Shown here in pieces: positions 1-10,296 of a DNA stretch of 64,000 nt. This DNA comes from an uncultured Pseudomonas sp. Lineage in GTDB: Bacteria > Pseudomonadota > Gammaproteobacteria > Pseudomonadales > Pseudomonadaceae. The stretch lies in the NCBI RefSeq assembly GCF_946885885.1, contig NZ_CAMPHN010000002.1, positions 1 to 64,000 on the forward strand. Direction: 5' to 3'. The notes below the pieces were generated by a model, which was given only the letters and a program-made list of their open reading frames with translations, was not told where the DNA came from and made no database searches. Numbering within the stretch: position 1 is the first letter of the stretch; every line of letters starts with the position of its first letter. The position numbers and the translations under genes are program-made.

Positions 1-879
1 GGTCAGCACGTGGGCGAAGAGCATGGCGTTGGCGATGATGAACATCAGCATGATGGTCAGCTTGCCGGATTCCAGCAGCACCTTGGGGCACTCGCGGATG
101 CGCATGTCCTTGTACACGAACAGCGCCACGAACCCGGCGTAAACCGCCGCCACGGCGGCCGCTTCGGTGGGGGTGAACATGCCCGAGTAAATGCCGCCGA
201 GGATGATCACCATCAACAGCAGGCCCCATACCGCCTTGCGTGCGGCGGAGAGGAACTCGCGGAAGCTGGCGCGCGGCATGGCCGGCAGGTTCATTTTGCG
301 CGCCACTATATAGATCGCCACCATCAGCGCCACACCCAGCAGCAGGCCCGGCATCACCCCGGCCATGAACAGCTTGCCGACCGATTGCTCGGTCGCCGCG
401 GCGTACACCACCATGACGATCGACGGCGGGATCAGGATGCCCAGGGTGCCGGCGTTACACACGATGCCGGCGCCGAACGCCTGTGGGTAACCGGAGCGCA
501 CCATGCCGGCGATGGCGATAGAGCCGACCGCCGCCACAGTCGCCGGCGATGAGCCGGACAGCGCGGCGAACAGCATGCAGGCCATCACCGCGGAAATCGC
601 CAAGCCGCCGCGGATATGACCGACGCAGGCGTTGGCGAAGTCGATCAGGCGCTGGGCCACACCGCCGGTGGTCATAAAGGCGCCGGACAACAGGAAGAAC
701 GGGATCGCCAGCAGGGTGTAGTGCTCGCTGGTTTCGAACAGTTTGATCGCCAGCGAACGCACCGAGTCCGGGCTGAACAGCATGATCGTTACCGAGCCGG
801 CCAGACCGAGGGACACGGCGATCGGCACGCCGATCAGCATCAGCAGGAACAGCAGGAAAAAGAGGAACAGGATGGTCAT
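1..879 (-). CDS. dctM: TRAP transporter large permease DctM, C-terminal part cut off by the window edge
   Basis: Reading leftward from the ATG at 879, about 293 residues of an almost entirely hydrophobic protein are visible; the family is usually about 425 residues, so the C-terminus lies outside the window. It is the large membrane subunit of a tripartite ATP-independent periplasmic transporter, which uses an ion gradient to import C4-dicarboxylates handed over by DctP. Typical DctM stretches are present: a start of the form MTILFLFFLLFLLMLIGVP, then IPFFLLSGAFM and LSGSSPATVAAVGSIAI. The start ATG overlaps the dctQ stop in an ATGA, so the two are translationally coupled in a dctPQM operon. 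Confidence 0.93.
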   Translation of the reverse strand, partial: MTILFLFFLLFLLMLIGVPIAVSLGLAGSVTIMLFSPDSVRSLAIKLFETSEHYTLLAIPFFLLSGAFMTTGGVAQRLIDFANACVGHIRGGLAISAVMACMLFAALSGSSPATVAAVGSIAIAGMVRSGYPQAFGAGIVCNAGTLGILIPPSIVMVVYAAATEQSVGKLFMAGVMPGLLLGVALMVAIYIVARKMNLPAMPRASFREFLSAARKAVWGLLLMVIILGGIYSGMFTPTEAAAVAAVYAGFVALFVYKDMRIRECPKVLLESGKLTIMLMFIIANAMLFAHVLT

Positions 880-1508
880 TGCTTGGGCTCCTCGTGCTCG
901 GTCAACTTCATCGCTTCGGCGGCCTCATCGGCCAGACCGAGGCCGGTCTGCTGGTTGCGCAGGATGCGCACGAAGATTTCCAGGAAGCGGATAAACACCA
1001 TGGCGTAACCGAACGGCACGATGACGGTGATATGCCATTGCATGATGCCGTAATGGCCGAGGTCTTCGGCGCCGATGCCGGCGCTGAACAGCGTGCCCAT
1101 CCAGTCGAAGCTGGCCACCGCGATCAAGCCGGCGTAGCCCAGGCAGGCCATGCAGGCGAGCAGGCCGATGTAGCGTTGCACCGGTTTACTGGCCAGCTTG
1201 ACCAAGGCATCGACGCCGATATGCCCGGCGGTGCGCACACCGTAGGCCAGGCCGAAAAAGATCAACCAGGCGAATAGGGCCTTGGTCAGGGCAATGCTCC
1301 AGGTCATCGCCTGGGCCATCGCCAGAATGCTGTCGCCAATGGCGAAGAACAACTCGCTGCCAGCCGTCCAGCGATCCGCCAGGTTGTAGAACAGCGTGTA
1401 AAGGTTGTTGAGGATCACGTAGACGAAGGTCACCAGCGTCATGGCGGCCAATAGAAAGGCGATAAAGCCTTCCTCGAAGTGGTCCCAGACGCGCCGCAAG
1501 GCGTTCAT
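876..1508 (-). CDS. dctQ: TRAP transporter small permease DctQ
   Basis: This 210-residue protein has four predicted membrane spans (roughly residues 15-40, 70-100, 108-130 and 145-170) and a charged C-terminal tail, as expected for the DctQ small subunit that bridges DctP and DctM. The context is decisive: dctP lies upstream and dctM overlaps it downstream by four bases. Small permeases are poorly conserved, so the assignment rests on size, topology and neighbours. Together with DctP and DctM it should import succinate, fumarate or malate-type acids. Confidence 0.9.
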   Translation of the reverse strand: MNALRRVWDHFEEGFIAFLLAAMTLVTFVYVILNNLYTLFYNLADRWTAGSELFFAIGDSILAMAQAMTWSIALTKALFAWLIFFGLAYGVRTAGHIGVDALVKLASKPVQRYIGLLACMACLGYAGLIAVASFDWMGTLFSAGIGAEDLGHYGIMQWHITVIVPFGYAMVFIRFLEIFVRILRNQQTGLGLADEAAEAMKLTEHEEPKQ

Positions 1509-1572
1509 CGATAGAGTCTCCAGGGGTGGAGTGGATAGCGCAGGGTCACTGCGGACCGCTGTCCGCAGTGGG

Positions 1573-1643
1573 TAGGATCGGTTGAGTCGCAGGCGGCGAT
1601 ACCCATCGGGTCATGCGATGGGTATCGCTGCGCTCAATTCGTC

Positions 1644-1646
<3 letters not shown>
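1573..1646. repeat. REP-like palindromic element between dctP and dctQ
   Basis: A large imperfect palindrome. Its core is a perfect 13-bp stem (GCGATACCCATCG at 1596-1608, complement at 1616-1628) around a 7-base loop. Outer arms are also related: GTAGGATCGGTTGAG on the left, and the reverse complement GTAGGACGAATTGAG on the right. From memory, sequences of this type recur between genes in Pseudomonas/Stutzerimonas genomes. The right arm contains the dctP stop codon (1644-1646), so the hairpin forms exactly at the 3' end of dctP. It could stabilise dctP mRNA or lower dctQM expression. Confidence 0.75.
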
Positions 1647-2663
<1,017 letters not shown>

Positions 2664-2784
2664 TTATGCGCCGTAGCGCTGCAGGACAGATGAACAAGCT
2701 CAAGTCTAGGTGGCCTGCCGGAAAACGACAGGTTTGCGCCGCAATGGCCTGGACCGGAACTCGTCGAGTCGCCATGGGTACTAG

Positions 2785-2800
2785 AGCAACCGGCATGCCA
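2785..2800 (-). promoter_or_regulatory. Sigma-54 (-24/-12) promoter of dctP
   Basis: On the minus strand the sequence reads TGGCATG-CCGG-TTGCT, an excellent match to the RpoN consensus TGGCAYR-N4-TTGCW with the correct 4-base spacer. It lies about 150 bases upstream of the dctP start. The adjacent dctBD genes encode a sigma-54 activator, so this is the expected output promoter. Confidence 0.85.
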
Positions 2801-2910
2801 GGTCGCCGAAATACGCCGAATTGCGGTTGCGGTACGCGTTTACGCTGGGGCCTGGCTGGGATGTGCGGTGGCCCGCGGTGCGGGCCAATGGTGGTGGGTA
2901 TCGATGAGTT

Positions 2911-2926
2911 TGGCGGAAACCCGCCA
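2911..2926. promoter_or_regulatory. Candidate DctD upstream activator site 1
   Basis: Inverted repeat TGGCGG-AAAC-CCGCCA, about 110 bases upstream of the -24/-12 element of dctP and just past the dctD stop. A second copy with identical arms is centred 32 bp (about three helical turns) away, the arrangement expected for cooperative binding by an enhancer-binding protein. Confidence 0.7.
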
Positions 2927-2927
2927 C

Positions 2928-4313
2928 TTACTCGAATTCATCTGGCGGAAATCCGCCAGGCTCGGCGAAGCTGAGGCCGTGCTTACGCAGTTTATCGTGC
3001 AGGGTTTTGCGCGGCACGCCGAGGGCTTCGGCGAGGCTGCGCAGCGAGTTGTGCGAACGGCTCAGTTCGGCGCTGATCAGGCTGCGTTCGTAGGCTTCCA
3101 CCTGGGCGCTCAAACCGCTGGCCGCCGTTGTCGTTTCGACCTCGGGCGGCGCTTGCAGATCGAGGTTCAGATCCAGGCCCAGGGCGAAGCGCTCGGCGGC
3201 ATTTTGCAGTTCGCGTACGTTGCCCGGCCAGTTATGGCGTAGGAGGGCGGCGCGTTGCTGCGGTTGCAGCGCCCGTGGCGGCAGGCCATGGCGGCTGCCG
3301 GCGGCCTCGGCGAAGTGCTGGAACAGCAGCAGCGCATCCTCGCCGCGCTCGCGCAACGCCGGAATCCGTAGCGGCGCGACATTCAGCCGGTAATACAGGT
3401 CGGCGCGGAAACGGCCCTGATCGGCGGCCTGGCGCAGGTCTTCCTTGGTCGCGGCTATCACCCGGATATCCAGGGGGATCAACTGGTTGCCGCCAAGACG
3501 CTCGACCACCCGTTCCTGCAACATGCGCAGCAGCTTGACCTGCACCTCCAGGCTCATGCTTTCGATTTCGTCGAGAAACAGGGTGCCGCCATTGGCGAAT
3601 TCGAACTTGCCGATGCGGCGCTTTTGCGCGCCGGTAAAGGCCCCGGCCTCGTGACCGAACAGCTCGCTTTCCACCACCGATTCGGCCAGGGCGCCGGCGT
3701 TGATCGCGACGAAAGGCCCGTCGCGGCGGCTGGACAGATCGTGCAGGGCGCGGGCGACCACCTCCTTGCCGGCGCCGGTTTCACCGAGGATCAACACGTC
3801 GGCGCCGATACTGGCCAGGGCGCCGATCTGCTCGCGCAGGCGCAGCATCGCCGGCGATTGGCCGATCACGCGGGCACTCAGTTGCTGGCGGTCGGCCAGG
3901 GCCAGGCGCAGGGTGCGGTTTTCCAGCACCAGGCGGCGTAGGGTCAAGGCGCGGCGCACGCTGTCGAGCAGGTCTTCGCTGGCGAAGGGTTTTTCCAGGA
4001 AGTCGTAGGCGCCGGCGCGCATCGCTTGCACGGCCAGGGGGACGTCGCCGTGGCCAGTGATCAGCAGCACCGGCAGTTCCGGGTCTTGCTCGTGCAACTG
4101 TTCGAGCAGTTGCAGGCCGTCGATGCCGGGCATGCGGATATCGCTGACCACCACGCCGGGCCAGTCGTGGCCGATGCGTGCGGCCAGACCGCGGGCGTCG
4201 GCCAGGCTGGTGACTTTCAGGCCGGCCAGATCGAGGGTCTGGCTCAGGGCTTGGCGCAGGTGTGGATCGTCATCGATCAGCAGAACCTGGGTACGGGTGT
4301 CGAGGCTGGTCAT
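2928..4313 (-). CDS. dctD: Sigma-54-dependent response regulator DctD
   Basis: The protein has 461 residues in three domains. The receiver domain spans about 8-120, with acidic pocket DDD, phospho-Asp in VVSDIRMPGIDG and the EKPF lysine. The AAA+ sigma-54 activation domain spans about 145-375, with Walker A GETGAGKE, the RNA-polymerase contact loop GAFTGA and Walker B GTLFLDEIE. The Fis-type helix-turn-helix is at about 415-455. DctD, phosphorylated by DctB when dicarboxylates are present, drives transcription of dctP from the -24/-12 promoter. It overlaps the end of dctB by four bases, giving a translationally coupled dctBD pair. Confidence 0.95.
   Translation of the reverse strand: MTSLDTRTQVLLIDDDPHLRQALSQTLDLAGLKVTSLADARGLAARIGHDWPGVVVSDIRMPGIDGLQLLEQLHEQDPELPVLLITGHGDVPLAVQAMRAGAYDFLEKPFASEDLLDSVRRALTLRRLVLENRTLRLALADRQQLSARVIGQSPAMLRLREQIGALASIGADVLILGETGAGKEVVARALHDLSSRRDGPFVAINAGALAESVVESELFGHEAGAFTGAQKRRIGKFEFANGGTLFLDEIESMSLEVQVKLLRMLQERVVERLGGNQLIPLDIRVIAATKEDLRQAADQGRFRADLYYRLNVAPLRIPALRERGEDALLLFQHFAEAAGSRHGLPPRALQPQQRAALLRHNWPGNVRELQNAAERFALGLDLNLDLQAPPEVETTTAASGLSAQVEAYERSLISAELSRSHNSLRSLAEALGVPRKTLHDKLRKHGLSFAEPGGFPPDEFE
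2943..2958. promoter_or_regulatory. Candidate DctD upstream activator site 2, inside the dctD 3' end
   Basis: Inverted repeat TGGCGG-AAAT-CCGCCA, with the same arms as site 1. It sits within the last codons of dctD, where it encodes the Gly-Gly-Phe-Pro-Pro of the tail, so the activator's own coding sequence carries part of the dctP enhancer. Confidence 0.7.
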
Positions 4314-6121
4314 ATCGGGTAATCCTCAGCCGTCCGGGCGCTCACGCCATGTTCGGCGGCACGCAGACGGACGATCAACAGGGCGCCGCCCTCGGCATGG
4401 TTGGCGAACAGCAACTCGCCGCCCAGGGCACGCATCAGGGTATCGCAGATCGCCAGGCCCAGACCCAATCCCTGGGCGCTGGTCTTGGTGGTGAAGAAGG
4501 GTTCGCGAGCACGTTGCAGCGCATCGGCGGAAAACCCCGGGCCGTTGTCGCGCAGATGCAGCTCGATGCCTTCGGCGTGGCGCTCGGCGCTGAGCCAGAT
4601 GCGCCGCGGTTGGGGCACTTCGGCGAGGGCGTCGAGGGCATTGGCCAAGAGGTTGCCGAGCACCTGGCGCAGGCGGGTTTCGCCTGCCTGTACCCACAGG
4701 GTCGCCTCCGGCAGGTCGCGGATCAGCTCCACCTCCATGCCGCGCCGGCGCTTGGCCAACAGCGCCAGGGCATCGTCGATGGCCGGCTGCAGGGCCACGG
4801 TTTCCGGTGCATGCCTGTCGCGCCGGGCGAAGGCGCGCAAATGGGCGATGATCGAGGCCATACGCTCGGTCAGTTCGCTGATCGATTTGAGGTTGGCGCG
4901 GGCGTCCTCGCTGCGTTGATGGTCGAGCAATACTCCGGCGTTGTCGGCATAGCTGCGGATCGCCGCCAGCGGTTGGTTGAGCTCGTGGCTGATACTCGCG
5001 CTCATGGTGCCCAGGGCCGACAGCTTGCTGGCCTGAACCAGTTCGTCCTGGGCCTGTACCAGTTCCTGCTGGGCCTGTTCGCGCTCCAGCACTTCCTGCT
5101 TCAGCCGGCTGTTGAGCAGCTCCAGATCCTGGGTGCGTTCCTGGACCCGCCGTTCCAGGTGTTGTCGCGCGCGGGCATCCAGCGCGATGCGTTCGAGGTA
5201 GTGGCGGCGCCGTTGCATCAGCAGGCCGAGCAGCAGCATCAGCAGCGACAGCACGCCGGCGCCCGCGGCCACGGCGGTGCGCACCGGACGGTCGATCAGG
5301 CTGCGCGGGGCGAGAATGCTCACCGACCAGCCGATCTCGGTAAGTTCGCGCTGCTGCCTGATCCAATTTTCCTCATCGAGCTGCAACGGCGGCGGCGACA
5401 GCGTCTGGTAGGGCCGGTTGGCGGCGATCGCGGCGCGCTCGGCAGCGTCCAGCGGGCGGCTGGCGGTAAAGCGCCAGGCGCTGTTGGAGGTGAGGATCAC
5501 CACGCCGTTGGCGTCGGTGACCAGCAGTTGTTCCGGTGTATTGCCCCACAGCGTTTCGGTGTGGTCCAGGTCGACTTTGACCACCAGCGCGCCGAGGTTG
5601 TGGTCGCCGTTGCGCACCGCCGCGGCGAAGTAATAGCCGCGTTTGCCCGAAGTGGTGCCCAAGCCGAAGAAGCGTCCGGGTCGCCCGGCGATGGCCTCGC
5701 GAAAGTAAGGACGAAAGGCGAAGTTGCGGCCGACGAAGGAGTCCTCCTGATCCCAGTTGGAGGCCGCCAGCGTATTGCCCTCGGGGTTCATCAGGTAGAT
5801 CACATCGGCGCCGGTCTGTGCGCGAACGCGGTCGAGCAGGCGGTTGGCGTTATCCACCACGCGGCTGTTGTCCGGCTTGGCCAGCGCGCTGCGCAGGGCC
5901 GGCAGGTCGCCGAGGATCTGCGGCAATACCTCGTAGCGACCGAGGGTGCCGATCAGGTTGGCGACATAGAGGTCGAGGGTCTGGCGGTTCTGCTCGATCA
6001 GCACGCCGCTGTAGTAACGTTCGGCGAGCTGTTGTAGCGGCCAGAGCAGCGGCGCCAACAGCAGCGTCAGCAGAATCAGGTTGCGCCAACGGGGACGGCG
6101 CGGGTGGGGGAGCAGAGGCAT
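4310..6121 (-). CDS. dctB: C4-dicarboxylate sensor histidine kinase DctB
   Basis: The protein has about 603 residues. A membrane span lies near the N-terminus and a second near residues 290-310, bracketing a periplasmic PAS/dCache-type sensor with motifs such as GRNFAFRPYFREA and FFGLGTTSGKRGYYFA. A coiled coil then leads to the dimerisation/phosphoacceptor helix (SISHELNQPLAAIRSYADNA, H-box His) and an ATPase domain with N-box NLLANALDAL and G-boxes DNGPGF and GLGLGLAI. It senses external dicarboxylates and phosphorylates DctD. The ATG at 6121 is used here; an in-frame GTG at 6133 would add four residues. Confidence 0.94.
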   Translation of the reverse strand: MPLLPHPRRPRWRNLILLTLLLAPLLWPLQQLAERYYSGVLIEQNRQTLDLYVANLIGTLGRYEVLPQILGDLPALRSALAKPDNSRVVDNANRLLDRVRAQTGADVIYLMNPEGNTLAASNWDQEDSFVGRNFAFRPYFREAIAGRPGRFFGLGTTSGKRGYYFAAAVRNGDHNLGALVVKVDLDHTETLWGNTPEQLLVTDANGVVILTSNSAWRFTASRPLDAAERAAIAANRPYQTLSPPPLQLDEENWIRQQRELTEIGWSVSILAPRSLIDRPVRTAVAAGAGVLSLLMLLLGLLMQRRRHYLERIALDARARQHLERRVQERTQDLELLNSRLKQEVLEREQAQQELVQAQDELVQASKLSALGTMSASISHELNQPLAAIRSYADNAGVLLDHQRSEDARANLKSISELTERMASIIAHLRAFARRDRHAPETVALQPAIDDALALLAKRRRGMEVELIRDLPEATLWVQAGETRLRQVLGNLLANALDALAEVPQPRRIWLSAERHAEGIELHLRDNGPGFSADALQRAREPFFTTKTSAQGLGLGLAICDTLMRALGGELLFANHAEGGALLIVRLRAAEHGVSARTAEDYPI

Positions 6122-6374
6122 TAGGAATCTCACGATTAAGGCGCTCGGCAGATTCTATGCAATAACCGGGCAAATCATCCGATATAGGCAATACTGCAAG
6201 AATAGCTACCTCGACGATGGGTTTCTGAGTACGCAAAGCCGCCCCTCCTCACGCGCGGCGATGTCACCATGCGGATGAATCGTAGCCTGCCGGCAGTGCT
6301 CGACAGCCTGCACGAGCATATTCAATCGCGCCCAGCACGGACGACCTGCGCTTGTTCGTCCTTGGAGGTGTCTG

Positions 6375-8000
6375 ATGCTGACTCAATTGACCGTGCGTGC
6401 ACGGCTGCTGCTTTTAGCAGTGCTGCCTTTGGTAGTGCTGATCGTGGTGATCGTCATGGCATTGAACAATGCCAGTCGCTTGAATCGAAGCTTCGATGAA
6501 CTTTTCGTCGACCGCATGCAGCCGATCAGCCAGCTCAAGCTGGTTTCGGATGCGTATGCCGTGGCGATGGTCGATGCGCTACATAAATACCGTGCCGGGG
6601 TATTCGACGCGGCCCGCTTGCGTAAGGAGTTCGCCGATGCCCGCCAGCGTGGCGACCAGGCATGGTTGGCCTATACCGCGACCAATTTGACCGACGACGA
6701 AAAGGCCCGGGTCGCACGCGCCAAGCCGCATTTGCTGCGGGTGCAACAACTGGCGGACCATTACCTCGGGCAGATCGACAACGGCCAATTGCTCGCCGCC
6801 GAGGCCAATACCTTCAACCGTACCCTGTACGACACCTTCGACCCCTTGGGCGGCGAGCTGGGCGATCTGATCAGCCTGCAACTCAGCGAGGGCGAGAAGC
6901 TCGGCGCGCAGACGGCGAGCCAGTACCAGTCGATCAGGAACACCTTTATCGTCATCGGCGCGATCGCCTTGTTGCTGGTGTTGGCCGCGGCGTTGCTGAT
7001 CAGCCTGTCGATCATTCGCCCGCTGTCTGCGCTGTGCGCGGTGATCAGCGAGGTTCAGCATTCCTCGAACCTGACCCTGCGCGCCGATGTCGCGGGTCAG
7101 GATGAAGTCGCGGATACGGCGCGGGCATTCAATGCGCTGCTTGGTCACCTGCAGGAGCTGATTCGTCACCTGGCCGGTGCGGCCGCTCAATTGGCCACGG
7201 CCTCCGAAGAAATGAGCGCGATCAGTGCCCAGGTCAGCCATGCCGCGACGGCCCAGGGCGATCAGACCAATATGGTCGCCACCGCGATCCAGCAGATGAG
7301 CGTGGCGGTTCAGGAAGTCGCGCGCAATGCGCTCAGCACCGCGCAAACCGCCACCGACGCCAATCAGGAGGCGCGCCAGGGTAACGAGCTGGTGCAGTCC
7401 AACCTCAAGGCGATTCAGGGGCTGTCGGCGTCGGTGGAAAAGGCCAGCGAGGTGATCGATACCCTGCATAGCCAGAGCGATGAGATCAGTAAGGTGCTGG
7501 GGGTGATTCAAAGCATCGCCGAACAAACCAATTTGCTCGCGCTGAATGCCGCAATCGAGGCGGCCCGGGCCGGCGACGCCGGGCGTGGGTTCGCCGTGGT
7601 GGCCGACGAAGTGCGCAGCCTGGCCAGCAATACGCAGAAAGCCACCGAGTCGATCCGCAGCATGATCGATGCGTTGCAAGGCGGCGCGCGCAGCGCGGTG
7701 AATGCCATGCAGGCCTCCCGCGAGCAGGCGCAGAACAGCGTCAGCCATGCCCGCGAGGCCGGCGAGGTGCTGACCCATATCGCCCATGCGGTCGAAGGCA
7801 TCGCCGACGGCAATGCGCAGATATCCACGGCCACGGAGCAGCAGACCTCGGTGACCGGCGAGATCAGCCATAACATCAGCAGCCTCAACGACAGCATCGG
7901 CGATGTGGTCAATGGCGCCGAGCAAAGCTCGGTCGCCAGCCGCGATCTGGCCAAGCTGGCCAGCGAACTGCAGCAGCAGGTGCAGCGCTTCAGGGCTTAA
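6375..8000 (+). CDS. Methyl-accepting chemotaxis protein
   Basis: The 541-residue protein has an N-terminal membrane span (about 10-30), a periplasmic helical-bundle sensor (about 31-188), a second span (about 190-212) and a HAMP linker starting at [10 protein letters not shown] long cytoplasmic signalling coiled coil follows, with the hairpin tip [19 protein letters not shown]...[13 protein letters not shown], the highly conserved contact site for CheA/CheW. There is no C-terminal CheR-tethering pentapeptide. A good Shine-Dalgarno (TTGGAGGT) precedes the ATG. The ligand cannot be told from sequence; its place next to dctBD is suggestive only. Confidence 0.93.
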   Translation: MLTQLTVRARLLLLAVLPLVVLIVVIVMALNNASRLNRSFDELFVDRMQPISQLKLVSDAYAVAMVDALHKYRAGVFDAARLRKEFADARQRGDQAWLAYTATNLTDDEKARVARAKPHLLRVQQLADHYLGQIDNGQLLAAEANTFNRTLYDTFDPLGGELGDLISLQLSEGEKLGAQTASQYQSIRNTFIVIGAIALLLVLAAALLISLSIIRPLSALCAVISEVQHSSNLTLRADVAGQDEVADTARAFNALLGHLQELIRHLAGAAAQLATASEEMSAISAQVSHAATAQGDQTNMVATAIQQMSVAVQEVARNALSTAQTATDANQEARQGNELVQSNLKAIQGLSASVEKASEVIDTLHSQSDEISKVLGVIQSIAEQTNLLALNAAIEAARAGDAGRGFAVVADEVRSLASNTQKATESIRSMIDALQGGARSAVNAMQASREQAQNSVSHAREAGEVLTHIAHAVEGIADGNAQISTATEQQTSVTGEISHNISSLNDSIGDVVNGAEQSSVASRDLAKLASELQQQVQRFRA

Positions 8001-8006
8001 GGGTTG

Positions 8007-8873
8007 TTATCGCTCGGCAAGGCACTCGGCCAGGGCCGCCCGCCAGTCCGGCAACTGGATCGCCCAGTCGCGTTGCAGGCGCGAGCAGTCCAGGCGCGAG
8101 TTGAGCGGGCGGCGGGCCGGCGTCGGGTAGGCGCTGCTGGGAATCGGCGTCGGCTCGCAAGCCTGCTTACCCTGGGCGCGCAGGTGTTCGGCGATGGCGC
8201 TGGCAAAGCCATGCCAGCTGGTTTCGCCCAGGCTCGTCAGGTGATAGACGCCCCAGGGGCCGGGTCGGCCCGCGCGCCAGTGCTCGATCAATTGACCGGT
8301 GGCCCGGGCGATGCTGCCGGCCCAGGTCGGCGCACCGATCTGGTCGGCCACCACGTTGAGGCTGTCGCGCTCCTGCAGCAGGCGCTGCATGCTCAGCAGG
8401 AAATTGCTGCCGTGCAACGAGTAGACCCAGCTGGTCCGCAGGATCAAGTGTGCGCCGCCGGCCGCCCGAATCGCCTGCTCGCCGGCCAGTTTACTGCGCC
8501 CGTAAAGATTCAGCGGGTTGGGCGCATCCTGTTCGGTATAGGGCGTTGGCTTGCTGCCGTCGAATACGTAATCGGTGGAGTAGTGGATCAGTGGCACGCC
8601 CAGCTCGGCGGCGCGCTCGGCGAGCAGGCCGGGCGCCACGGCGTTGATCGCGAATGCCAATTCCGCCTCGCCCTCGGCGCGGTCGACGGCGGTATGGGCG
8701 GCGGCGTTGACGATCAAGTCGGGGTGCAGCGTCCGCAACTGGCGGCGCAGTTGTTCGGGTTGGCTGAGGTCCAACTGCGCCCGGCCGAGCACGCTGAGTT
8801 CGACCTGTTGCCCGAGGCTCAGTTGCAGTTCGCGGCTGAGCTGGCCGTGCTCCCCTAGCAGCAGAATTTTCAT
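8007..8873 (-). CDS. rfbD: dTDP-4-dehydrorhamnose reductase
   Basis: A 288-residue extended short-chain dehydrogenase. The N-terminal nucleotide-binding motif is [16 protein letters not shown], followed by NAAAHTAVDRAE, the YSTDYVFDG stretch and the catalytic YGRSKLAGE (YxxxK). It reduces dTDP-4-keto-L-rhamnose with NADPH to dTDP-L-rhamnose, the last step of the pathway. It is the last gene of an rfbBACD operon: it overlaps rfbC by four bases and runs tail to tail against the chemotaxis gene with only six bases between the two stops. Confidence 0.95.
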   Translation of the reverse strand: MKILLLGEHGQLSRELQLSLGQQVELSVLGRAQLDLSQPEQLRRQLRTLHPDLIVNAAAHTAVDRAEGEAELAFAINAVAPGLLAERAAELGVPLIHYSTDYVFDGSKPTPYTEQDAPNPLNLYGRSKLAGEQAIRAAGGAHLILRTSWVYSLHGSNFLLSMQRLLQERDSLNVVADQIGAPTWAGSIARATGQLIEHWRAGRPGPWGVYHLTSLGETSWHGFASAIAEHLRAQGKQACEPTPIPSSAYPTPARRPLNSRLDCSRLQRDWAIQLPDWRAALAECLAER

Positions 8874-9421
8874 GGGAAGAGGTCGGCGGCGCTGAAGGCG
8901 AGGCCGGCCTGGTCCTTGGCCGAGAGTTGCGGCGGCCCATCCAACGGCCAGTCGATGGCCAGCGTCGGGTCGTCCCAGCGAATACAGCGCTCATGCTCGG
9001 GGGCGTAATAGTCGGTGGTTTTGTAGAGGAATTCGGCGACTTCGCTCAGCACCAGGAAACCGTGGGCGAAGCCTTCGGGTATCCATAACTGCCGCCTGTT
9101 CTCGGCGGAGAGGTGGATGCCGAGCCATTGGCCGAAGCTCGGCGAGCTGCGTCGCAGATCCACCGCCACGTCATACACCTCTCCGGCTGTAACCCGTACC
9201 AGCTTGCCCTGAGCCTGCTGCACCTGGTAGTGCAGGCCGCGCAATACGCCGCGTTGGGAACAGGAGTGATTGTCCTGGACGAATTCACGCTTGAGTCCGC
9301 TTGCCTGCTCGAAGGCGCGTGCATTGAAGCTCTCGTAGAAGAAGCCGCGGCTATCGCCGAACACCTTGGGCTCGAGAATCAGCACGCCTGGCAGTTCGCT
9401 ATGGATCACTTGCATATTCAT
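8870..9421 (-). CDS. rfbC: dTDP-4-dehydrorhamnose 3,5-epimerase
   Basis: The 183-residue protein has the normal RmlC length and the cupin motifs [17 protein letters not shown] (catalytic His region) and [31 protein letters not shown] and [22 protein letters not shown] follow. It epimerises C3 and C5 of dTDP-4-keto-6-deoxyglucose. It overlaps both rfbA upstream and rfbD downstream by four bases, so the four enzymes are likely made in a fixed ratio. Confidence 0.96.
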   Translation of the reverse strand: MNMQVIHSELPGVLILEPKVFGDSRGFFYESFNARAFEQASGLKREFVQDNHSCSQRGVLRGLHYQVQQAQGKLVRVTAGEVYDVAVDLRRSSPSFGQWLGIHLSAENRRQLWIPEGFAHGFLVLSEVAEFLYKTTDYYAPEHERCIRWDDPTLAIDWPLDGPPQLSAKDQAGLAFSAADLFP

Positions 9422-10284
9422 TCCTCGGCCAGGCCGAACAGGTACTGGCCATAGCCGGTCTTGCTAAACAGTTGGGCTTGTTCGAGCAACTGGCGCTTGT
9501 CGATCCAACCTTGCTGGTAGGCGATTTCCTCCAGGCAGGCCACCTTCAGACCCTGGCGGTGCTCGATGGTTTGCACGTATTGCGAGGCGTCCAGCAGGCT
9601 GTCGTGGGTGCCGGTATCGAGCCAGGCGAAGCCGCGGCCGAAGCGCTCCACGCGCAAATCGCCGCGTTGCAGGTAAGCGTTGTTGACGTCGGTGATTTCC
9701 AGTTCGCCGCGTGCCGAGGGCTTCACCGCCTTGGCGATTTCGATCACCTGGTTGTCGTAGAAATACAGGCCGGTCACCGCATAGCTGGATTTCGGGATGG
9801 CCGGTTTTTCCTCGATGGACACGGCGCGGCCGTCGTCATCGAATTCGACCACGCCGAAGCGTTGCGGGTCCTTGACCCAATAGCCGAACACCGTGGCGCC
9901 GCTGGGTTCGGCGGCTGCGCGCAGCAGCTTCTCGGTGAAATGCTGGCCGTGGAAGATATTGTCGCCAAGGATCAGGCACACCGAATCGGTGCCGATAAAC
10001 GATTCGCCGATCAGGAACGCCTGGGCCAAACCATCCGGTGAGGGTTGTTCGGCATAGCTCAGGTGCAGGCCGAACTGGCTGCCGTCGCCGAGCATCTTCT
10101 GAAAGTGCGGCAGATCCACGGGCGTCGAAATGATCAGGATTTCGCGGATGCCGGCGAGCATCAGCACCGAAATCGGGTAATAGATCATCGGCTTGTCGTA
10201 GATCGGCAGCAGTTGCTTGGAAACACCCAGGGTAATCGGATGCAGGCGCGAGCCAGAGCCGCCCGCCAGAACAATTCCTTTCAT
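9418..10284 (-). CDS. rfbA: Glucose-1-phosphate thymidylyltransferase
   Basis: The 288-residue protein opens with the nucleotidyltransferase signature [20 protein letters not shown] and continues with [16 protein letters not shown] and the FVEKPAIP-like segment (here [22 protein letters not shown]). It makes dTDP-glucose from dTTP and glucose-1-phosphate, the first committed step to dTDP-rhamnose. The start lies 12 bases after the rfbB stop. Confidence 0.96.
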   Translation of the reverse strand: MKGIVLAGGSGSRLHPITLGVSKQLLPIYDKPMIYYPISVLMLAGIREILIISTPVDLPHFQKMLGDGSQFGLHLSYAEQPSPDGLAQAFLIGESFIGTDSVCLILGDNIFHGQHFTEKLLRAAAEPSGATVFGYWVKDPQRFGVVEFDDDGRAVSIEEKPAIPKSSYAVTGLYFYDNQVIEIAKAVKPSARGELEITDVNNAYLQRGDLRVERFGRGFAWLDTGTHDSLLDASQYVQTIEHRQGLKVACLEEIAYQQGWIDKRQLLEQAQLFSKTGYGQYLFGLAEE

Positions 10285-10296
10285 CTACTGCGTTCC

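Noticed and set aside
4262..6037. Long open frame on the plus strand over dctB
   Set aside because: It is antisense to dctB, whose kinase motifs are all present; composition rich in Gln, His and Ala is typical of a shadow of GC-rich genes.
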